From Candidatus Dadabacteria bacterium RIFCSPHIGHO2_12_FULL_53_21 (GTDB taxonomy: Bacteria > Desulfobacterota_D > UBA1144 > Nemesobacterales > UBA2774): 8,721 nt of DNA. Shown piece by piece: positions 5,194 through 8,721 of this stretch. A program made the position numbers and the translations under genes. The stretch's first letter is position 1; each line of letters begins with the position of its first letter. The stretch covers positions 1 through 8,721 of the forward strand of contig MFCJ01000135.1 in the NCBI GenBank assembly GCA_001775255.1, read 5' to 3'. A model generated the notes under the pieces. That model was not told the DNA's origin, did no database searches, and was given only the letters and a program-made list of their open reading frames with translations.

Positions 5194-5430
5194 TTATTTC
5201 TTCTTTCCCTTGATGAAAAGACACACGTAGTGTGGTTTAAGAGAAGACAAAGGAAGGAGAAAGGCTGTTTTTTTATCCTTCTTTTCCTTGATGAAAAGAA
5301 GCAAAAATCATCCGACTACATAATTTGCTAAAAATCTTGTGTTTAATCTAAAATCTTTCAAATGGAAAGCTGAAAGATTTTTATACGCTTAAACACGCGA
5401 TTTTCTTAACGCAAATTCTGTAATGTCGGG
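5194..5430 (+). repeat. Composite element, copy 4 (near-identical to copy 2)
   Basis: It begins with TTATTTCTTCTTTCCCTTGA, then ACAC-ACGTA-GTGT (5221-5233), a CTTCTTTTC/GAAAAGAAG hairpin (5278-5301), the long palindrome and the CGCAAATTCTGTAATGTCGG end. Over 5244-5430 it differs from 2163-2349 at two positions, both in the left half of the palindrome (A to G, G to T). The second breaks one pair of the GTTTAAGC arm. Confidence 0.9.
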
Positions 5431-5521
5431 AAGAAAAAGACTTTCTGGATTGATTGGAGTGTAAGGTAAACCCCCCACCCATACCCTCCCCCCTTTGAAA
5501 AGAGGGGAGAGAAATAAATAT

Positions 5522-5560
5522 GCGGGTGCTCACCCGCCGCAAATTCTGTAATGTCGGGGG
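5522..5560 (+). repeat. GCGGGTG hairpin with CGCAAATTCTGTAATGTCGG tail
   Basis: Third copy, identical in stem and tail to those at 987 and 1104. Confidence 0.85.
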
Positions 5561-5574
5561 AAGGAAAAGACGAG

Positions 5575-5697
5575 ATTGCCGCGCTGCGTTTCATGATTTG
5601 GCTTTTGCAACTCAAGCGCGTTGATGAAGAGACTTATTTGCAATCAGCCGAGGGCGTCCGATTCCTCCCTCGGTCGAAATCGTTGCTCGCAATGACA
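5575..5697 (+). repeat. ATGACA hairpin split by an inserted TTGCAATCAGC module
   Basis: The outer arms ATTGC (5575-5579) and GCAAT (5689-5693) run into ATGACA. The interior contains TATTTGCAATCAGCC and the module hairpin CGATT (5659-5663) with AATCG (5678-5682), which is more degenerate than the other copies. Confidence 0.55.
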
Positions 5698-5820
5698 GAA
5701 AAAGATACGCCCTTCGATCCTTCGATAAACTCAGTACAGGCTCTTGCTCGGGACGAACAGGCTAAAAGCTAAATCCCCCTTAATCCCCCTTTTTCTAAGG
5801 GGGAGGGAAATAATTTTCAT

Positions 5821-5910
5821 CCTTCGACAGGCTCAGGACGAACGGGTTTGGCTTAGTTGTTGGGTTGGGCAGAGGAGGTTCGGGAGATTCGTAGAGCCAC
5901 ACTACGTATG
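5821..5910 (+). repeat. Composite block: CCTTCGAC unit, TTGGGCAGAGGA, CACACTACGTATG
   Basis: This is the same arrangement as 3597-3687: a CCTTCGAC unit (5821-5846), TTTGGCTTAG, TTGGGTTGGGCAGAGGA, then CACACTACGTATG (5898-5910), which is the ACGTA hairpin read on the opposite strand. Confidence 0.7.
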
Positions 5911-5921
5911 CGCCCTTCGAC

Positions 5922-5947
5922 CCTTCGACAGGCTCAGGACGAACGGG
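5922..5947 (+). repeat. CCTTCGAC-type repeat unit
   Basis: CCTTCGACAGGCTCAGGACG followed by AACGGG, preceded by a partial duplicate CCCTTCGA (5913-5920). The same doubled start CCCTTCGACCCTTCGAC occurs before the unit at 3597. Confidence 0.85.
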
Positions 5948-6085
5948 GTGGGGGTACGTTGCTGATTTAATCAGAAGAGCTCGGGAATGACAAAATGCCG
6001 ATGTGCCCCCTCACCCTTACTATTTTATTTCAGGCATCATCGATTCGGATTTAAGCACCATCCCTGCCTTTGTTATAAATACGAC

Positions 6086-6109
6086 CGATTCCTTGCTTGC
6101 TCGGAATCG
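6086..6109 (+). repeat. CGATTCC/GGAATCG hairpin
   Basis: A perfect 7-bp stem, CGATTCC (6086-6092) with GGAATCG (6103-6109), with loop TTGCTTGCTC. It is nearly the same as 3447-3470 (loop TTACTTGCTC). This copy lacks the TTGCAATCAGC lead seen at three other sites. Confidence 0.75.
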
Positions 6110-6149
6110 TTTCCCACAGTGGGGAGAGGGGATTAAAGGAAAGGTTGAG

Positions 6150-6183
6150 ATTGCCGCGGTTCCTTTGGAGTCTGGCAATGACA
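6150..6183 (+). repeat. Hairpin ending in ATGACA (ATTGCC/GGCAAT stem)
   Basis: ATTGCC (6150-6155) pairs with GGCAAT (6174-6179) and runs into ATGACA; another stem variant of the same design. Confidence 0.6.
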
Positions 6184-6230
6184 AGGTAAGGATTTGGATT
6201 CACGGATAATTTATTATTGATAATCGCGGG

Positions 6231-6258
6231 TTGAATATTACGTTATTTCTGCTATAGT
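6231..6258 (+). promoter_or_regulatory. arsR promoter
   Basis: TTGAAT (6231-6236) and TATAGT (6253-6258) are 16 nt apart, with 4 of 6 and 5 of 6 consensus matches. Transcription would begin near 6264-6266, at the ATG of arsR itself. No Shine-Dalgarno precedes that ATG, which fits a leaderless mRNA. Confidence 0.55.
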
Positions 6259-6265
6259 AGAAATA
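6244..6265 (+). promoter_or_regulatory. Probable ArsR operator (22-bp palindrome)
   Basis: Two 11-nt halves, TATTTCTGCTA and TAGTAGAAATA, are inverted copies with a single mismatched pair (G/T at 6251/6258). The palindrome covers the -10 box and ends on the A of the arsR start codon. ArsR-family dimers bind such sites and block RNA polymerase; position and symmetry make autorepression of arsR-arsC likely. Confidence 0.65.
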
Positions 6266-6627
6266 TGAAACTAAAGCGGCAGAGGAAAAGCGTAGCGCAC
6301 CTGGCGGACATGATATCGGCTATGGGGAACGAGCAGAGGCTCATGATAATGAGGCTGCTCCTGGCTTCCCACCCGGACGGCATGGTGGTGGGGGACATAC
6401 AGTCGGAGCTGGGCATACCCGGCTCTACGCTGTCTCACCATTTGGAGAAGCTCAAGATCGCCGGCCTCGTAAGCGTGAGTAGGGAGAGCCAGTTCCTCCG
6501 GTACAGGGCCGAGGCGCACGCGCTCGAGGAAGTCCTGGCATTCCTATTTTCGGAGTGCTGCACGCGGAGCAAGCTGATCGAGGCCGAGTCTTTTATTTCA
6601 TTCTGCAGGAAGGAGAGTAAGACATGA
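6265..6627 (+). CDS. arsR: ArsR/SmtB-family arsenic-responsive repressor, 120 aa
   Basis: This cytoplasmic dimeric winged-helix repressor is expected to leave its operator when arsenite binds. The dimer/helix-1 region is at about 9-34, the helix-turn-helix at about 41-69 (VGDIQSELGIPGSTLSHHLE, recognition helix around STLSHHLEKL), and the wing at 69-82. The classical As(III) site in helix alpha3 (CVC) is absent; the place reads VVGDI. Instead Cys98-Cys99 (FSECCTRS) and Cys114 lie near the C-terminus, as in the Acidithiobacillus ferrooxidans-type ArsR, whose C-terminal Cys pair plus a third Cys bind arsenite (known for that protein; inferred here). The start ATG at 6265 has no Shine-Dalgarno and sits at the predicted transcription start. 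The stop overlaps the arsC start (ATGA, 6624-6627). Context with arsC and acr3 makes arsenic the likely inducer. Confidence 0.9.
   Translation: MKLKRQRKSVAHLADMISAMGNEQRLMIMRLLLASHPDGMVVGDIQSELGIPGSTLSHHLEKLKIAGLVSVSRESQFLRYRAEAHALEEVLAFLFSECCTRSKLIEAESFISFCRKESKT
6608..6615 (+). promoter_or_regulatory. Ribosome-binding site of arsC inside arsR
   Basis: GGAAGGAG lies within the last codons of arsR, 8 nt before the arsC ATG. With the ATGA stop/start overlap it allows both coupled and independent initiation, in contrast to arsR, which has none. Confidence 0.7.
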
Positions 6628-7085
6628 TAAAACACAGGGTGCTTTTCGTGTGCGTGCATAATTCCGCACGGAGCCAGATGGCCGAGGAGCTGCTAAGAAA
6701 AATCGCCGGTGACAGGTTCGACGTGGAGAGCGCTGGGCTCGAGCCGGGGAAGCTGAACCCGTACGCTGTGGCCGCGCTCAGGGAAGAGGGAATAGATATC
6801 ACCGGGAAAGAGACGGTGTCCGCGTTCGAACTGCTGAAGCAGGGGCGTTATTACACATACGTGATAACCGTATGCGACGAGACCTCCGCGGAGACGTGCC
6901 CGATATTCCCGGGATGCAGGGAGAGGTTCCACTGGAGCTTCCCCGACCCTTCGAAGTTCACCGGGACCGACGAGGAGATTATGAAGCGGGTGAGGGAAGT
7001 CAGGGAACGGATAAGGGAGAAAATTACCGAGTGGGTCACTGCCGTCAAAAGAGAAAATAAAAGGGATAAGCTGAAGGTGGTCTGA
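6624..7085 (+). CDS. arsC: Arsenate reductase, thioredoxin-linked low-molecular-weight phosphatase type, 153 aa
   Basis: This cytoplasmic enzyme reduces arsenate to arsenite, which Acr3 then exports. The N-terminal P-loop CVHNSAR (10-16, the CX5R motif, followed by Ser17) is that of the low-molecular-weight tyrosine phosphatase fold. Asn13 corresponds to the potassium-site Asn of the Staphylococcus aureus enzyme. The disulfide-relay cysteines fit Cys10, Cys84 (ITVCDE) and Cys92 (ETCPIFPG), as in S. aureus ArsC (10, 82, 89). A further Cys98 is present. The catalytic acid is Asp108 in HWSFPDPS. The family is about 130-140 aa; this one has a longer, lysine-rich C-terminal tail (about 142-153). 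The start at 6624 has a strong ribosome-binding site and overlaps the arsR stop, so the two are one operon. A plain tyrosine phosphatase is unlikely given the three relay cysteines and the context. Confidence 0.92.
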   Translation: MIKHRVLFVCVHNSARSQMAEELLRKIAGDRFDVESAGLEPGKLNPYAVAALREEGIDITGKETVSAFELLKQGRYYTYVITVCDETSAETCPIFPGCRERFHWSFPDPSKFTGTDEEIMKRVREVRERIREKITEWVTAVKRENKRDKLKVV

Positions 7086-7194
7086 ACCCGGCTTATTCTG
7101 TGCCAATCAAAGTTAACACGCGCCGTGTGTAACCCCGGGCGGCGATGGCTCATCAAATATTTGCAAGGCTCACCCAAAGGAGGAAGGACCCGGA
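7086..7194 (+). other. arsC-aquaporin remnant spacer with a small hairpin
   Basis: A 5-bp hairpin ACACG-CGC-CGTGT (7116-7128) lies shortly after the arsC stop. It has no U-run, so it is a poor terminator. CGCCGTGTGTAA (7121-7132) is repeated exactly at 7288-7299, the end of the aquaporin remnant. AAAGGAGG (7176-7183) is a strong ribosome-binding site 11 nt before the remnant's ATG. Confidence 0.5.
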
Positions 7195-7299
7195 ATGAAG
7201 GAGTGTATCCGTCTCTGTTTCACGGAAGGGCTGGGAACGTTCTTCCTCGTGTTCGCCGGGACTGGCGCGACGCCCCCGTATGGCAGACGCCGTGTGTAA
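7195..7299 (+). pseudogene. 5' remnant of an aquaporin/MIP-family channel gene (AqpS-like)
   Basis: An ATG at 7195 with a good ribosome-binding site opens a 34-codon frame beginning MKECIRLCFTEGLGTFFLVF and continuing AGTGATPPYGRRRV, then stop. The first 25 residues look like helix 1 of a major intrinsic protein (E-x-LGTFFLVFAGTGA). The rest of the channel, including both NPA motifs, is missing in all frames before acr3. Aquaglyceroporins (AqpS) are known partners in ars operons, where they pass arsenite, so the original operon probably was arsR-arsC-aqp-(acr3). Similarity ends at GTGA, about codon 25, and the remainder ends with a 12-bp sequence also found at 7121-7132. I call it a deletion remnant; a genuinely expressed 34-residue membrane peptide cannot be excluded because its translation signals are intact. 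Confidence 0.7.
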
Positions 7300-7397
7300 T
7301 ACCTACGCTTACGGGATTCTATTTCCCGGTAGTGTTTCGAATTTTGGAAGCTTGTAAATTGATTGTATGAGGAGATGAGTATGAAAGGGAGAGAGAG
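7300..7397 (+). other. Spacer upstream of acr3
   Basis: This 98-bp stretch has lower GC than arsC. A short inverted repeat CGGGA/TCCCG lies at 7313-7329. A weak promoter-like pair, TTGGAA and TATGAG 16 nt apart (about 7344-7371), would allow acr3 its own transcript. AAAGGGAG (7384-7391) is the acr3 ribosome-binding site. No aquaporin similarity remains here. Confidence 0.4.
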
Positions 7398-8492
7398 ATG
7401 TCTCTAGAGTGTCCGGCTACACGGCAGCGCGGAGTCGCCTCGCGGCTTTCGTTCATGGATCGCTACTTGACCATATGGATTTTTCTTGCAATGGCTCTGG
7501 GGGTAGCTATAGGCCGCTTCATCCCCGGAACTGAATCGTTTGTAAACCGTTTCCAATACGGCTCGACCAATATACCAATTGCGATTGGTCTGATATTGAT
7601 GATGTACCCGCCGTTTGCCAAGGTGCGGTATGAGGAGATGGGTGATGTGTTCCGAAATCTGAAAGTACTCGGCCTATCTCTTGTGCAGAATTGGATTATC
7701 GGTCCGGTCCTGATGTTCTTTCTCGCGATATTGTTCCTCAGGGACTACCCCGAATACATGGCGGGCCTGATTCTAATTGGCCTAGCCCGCTGTATAGCAA
7801 TGGTGATCGTCTGGAATGAGCTTGCAAAGGGAGACACGGAGTATTGCGCCGGGCTTGTTGCCTTAAACAGCATTTTCCAGGTGCTTTTTTATAGTGTATA
7901 CGCCTGGCTGTTCATCACAATCATGCCGCCTCTTTTTGGTCTCAAGGGCAGCATAGTAGAAATTTCTATCGGCCAAATAGCGAAAAGCGTCTTTATCTAT
8001 CTGGGTATTCCGTTTATTGCGGGAATGCTGACGCGCCTCGTGTTCGTAAAGGCATGGGGCAAGGAATGGTATCATTCCAGATTTATCCCCAGGATCAGTC
8101 CCATTACGCTAATAGCCCTGCTTTTCACTATTGTGGTTATGTTCAGTCTCAAGGGCAATCTTATCGTCCGGATCCCGATGGACGTGGTACGTATCGCTGT
8201 CCCGCTCCTAATCTATTTCGTGCTGATGTTCCTAGTCAGCTTTTGGATGGGCAGGAAGGCGGGTGCGGACTATTCTAAAACCACTGCCCTTTCATTCACA
8301 GCCGCGAGCAATAACTTCGAGTTGGCAATCGCAGTAGCGGCCGCAGTCTTCGGCATAGGCTCAGGCGCGGCTTTCGCAGCCGTCATAGGCCCCCTCGTCG
8401 AGGTCCCTGTGATGATAGGGCTCGTCAATGTTGCATTGTATTTTCAAGGCAAATATTTCGGGGGGCGGGATGCTCCTCAAGTGAACGGCTGA
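7398..8492 (+). CDS. acr3: ACR3-family arsenite efflux transporter, 364 aa
   Basis: This inner-membrane carrier has about 10 predicted helices and exports arsenite, driven by the proton motive force. After a 19-residue polar leader the family start DRYLTIWIFLAMALGVAIGR (21-40) is clear. GLARCIAMVIVWNELAKGD carries Cys132, which aligns with the essential Cys129 of Alkaliphilus metalliredigens Acr3. Glu308 in AASNNFELAIAVA, the second conserved transport residue, is also present. The end GPLVEVPVMIGLVNVALYF is typical. Length is normal, so the gene appears intact. The start is the ATG at 7398, with GGAG 6 nt upstream. It lies 312 nt after arsC, across the aquaporin remnant. GC is visibly low: two sampled 60-bp lines give 28 and 26 G+C, against 44 in an MFS line and 36 in an arsC line. 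This suggests a different origin from its neighbours. It provides the export step for ArsC's product. Confidence 0.93.
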   Translation: MSLECPATRQRGVASRLSFMDRYLTIWIFLAMALGVAIGRFIPGTESFVNRFQYGSTNIPIAIGLILMMYPPFAKVRYEEMGDVFRNLKVLGLSLVQNWIIGPVLMFFLAILFLRDYPEYMAGLILIGLARCIAMVIVWNELAKGDTEYCAGLVALNSIFQVLFYSVYAWLFITIMPPLFGLKGSIVEISIGQIAKSVFIYLGIPFIAGMLTRLVFVKAWGKEWYHSRFIPRISPITLIALLFTIVVMFSLKGNLIVRIPMDVVRIAVPLLIYFVLMFLVSFWMGRKAGADYSKTTALSFTAASNNFELAIAVAAAVFGIGSGAAFAAVIGPLVEVPVMIGLVNVALYFQGKYFGGRDAPQVNG

Positions 8493-8721
8493 ACAGCAGC
8501 TACGGAACGGTTTTCTCTCTAAGGGGGAATAATCGAATGACGCGCGATGAAGGGGGAAATGGGCGGGCGCCTGGAGGGAATGACGGTGATAATAAGGTAA
8601 ACCCCCCGCCCGGGCAAATTTGACTCAGGCAACATGGGGCTGGAGGTTTAAAGCGCTTCATCAGCTATCCTGCTTCATAAAGACAAGGCAATTGTTATTT
8701 CTTCTTTTCCTTGATGAAAAG
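8493..8721. other. Right-edge spacer
   Basis: No coding sequence is supported. It contains G-rich stretches (AAGGGGGAA twice), GGTAAACCCCCC (as at 5465), a GGGAATGAC that may be a degenerate ATGACA hairpin end (about 8577), and the beginning of a fifth composite element at 8695. Confidence 0.6.
8695..8721 (+). repeat. Composite element, copy 5 (cut by the window edge)
   Basis: The last 27 bases match the left end of copy 2 (2113-2139) exactly and that of copy 4 (5194-5220) with one difference. The preceding AAGACAAGGCAA resembles the sequence before copy 1. Confidence 0.8.

Larger units (their letters stand above)
5098..6264. repeat. Gene-free repeat-mosaic spacer 4 (about 1.2 kb)
   Basis: This is the largest gap. 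It contains the hairpins at 5086-5133, an ATTCCCGA hairpin (5151-5179), composite element copy 4 (5194-5430), C-rich and G-rich stretches (5469-5511), a GCGGGTG hairpin (5522-5560), a split ATGACA hairpin (5575-5697), a degenerate CCTTCGAT region (5711-5762), CCCCC/GGGGG sequences (5773-5811), the 5821-5910 block, another CCTTCGAC unit (5922-5947), a CGATTCC hairpin (6086-6109), an ATTGCC hairpin (6150-6183) and the arsR promoter. Open frames across it are repeat-derived. Confidence 0.85.

Noticed and set aside
831..5560. Possible CRISPR array from multiple similar repeats
   Set aside because: Repeats are of several families, irregularly spaced, with no constant-length unique spacers and no cas genes.
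5406..6209. Open frames of 68-73 codons in spacer 4
   Set aside because: They are translations of the ATGACA hairpins, the CCTTCGAC units and the TTGCAATCAGC module, with no conserved domain and no ribosome-binding site.
7116..7128. Hairpin after arsC as a Rho-independent terminator
   Set aside because: The stem is only 5 bp and no run of T follows.
7145..7198. 17-codon frame MAHQIFARLTQRRKDPE ending in ATGA at the aquaporin remnant start
   Set aside because: There is no ribosome-binding site or similarity; the overlap with the next ATG can arise by chance.
7375..7407. 10-codon frame MSMKGRERCL after GAGGAG, overlapping the acr3 start
   Set aside because: It could be a leader peptide, but it is too short to distinguish from chance, and the ribosome-binding site is nearly on top of its ATG.

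Overview
The window looks like a chromosomal segment of a diderm (Gram-negative type) bacterium. The coding regions are GC-rich and mostly start after Shine-Dalgarno sequences. Many Arg codons are AGG and many Ile codons are ATA. Envelope proteins such as a LolA-like factor and a lipoprotein are encoded. I cannot assign a phylum from the sequence. The dense families of small hairpin repeats resemble those of deltaproteobacteria-like or candidate-phylum genomes, but that is only an impression.

Layout. On the minus strand, 1-695 is the N-terminal part of an exported LolA-like protein and 1281-1646 is an unrecognised small protein. Everything after that is on the plus strand: a small cysteine-containing lipoprotein (1779-2036), two tandem paralogous two-helix membrane proteins (2693-2938 and 2973-3245), a 12-helix MFS antiporter of the tetracycline/drug type (3856-5097), and an arsenic resistance cluster (6265-8492). 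The arsenic cluster is arsR (atypical, C-terminal Cys pair), arsC (thioredoxin-type arsenate reductase, start overlapping the arsR stop), a 34-codon remnant of an aquaporin-family channel gene, and acr3 (arsenite efflux). ArsC would reduce arsenate to arsenite, Acr3 would export it, and ArsR would repress the cluster. A near-perfect 22-bp palindrome lies over the arsR -10 box and runs into its start codon, so arsR is probably autorepressed and may be translated from a leaderless mRNA. acr3 is visibly poorer in GC than arsR, arsC and the MFS gene.

Spacers. The gaps at 696-1280, 2037-2692, 3246-3855 and 5098-6264 hold no convincing genes. They are mosaics of at least six short repeat families, nearly all in the same orientation: (a) a composite element with a long palindrome ending in CGCAAATTCTGTAATGTCGG; (b) CCTTCGACAGGCTCAGGACG-type units; (c) hairpins with arms varying around an ACGTA loop; (d) a TTGCAATCAGC...CGATTCC...GGAATCG module; (e) hairpins of variable stem ending in ATGACA; (f) GCGGGTG/CACCCGC hairpins. 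Stem arms change together between copies (covariation). Module (d) repeatedly sits inside the loops of other hairpins. This nested, covarying repeat mosaic is the least explained feature of the window. Short ORFs that can be read through these spacers are repeat translations, not genes.

I see no rRNA, tRNA, CRISPR array, transposase or phage gene.
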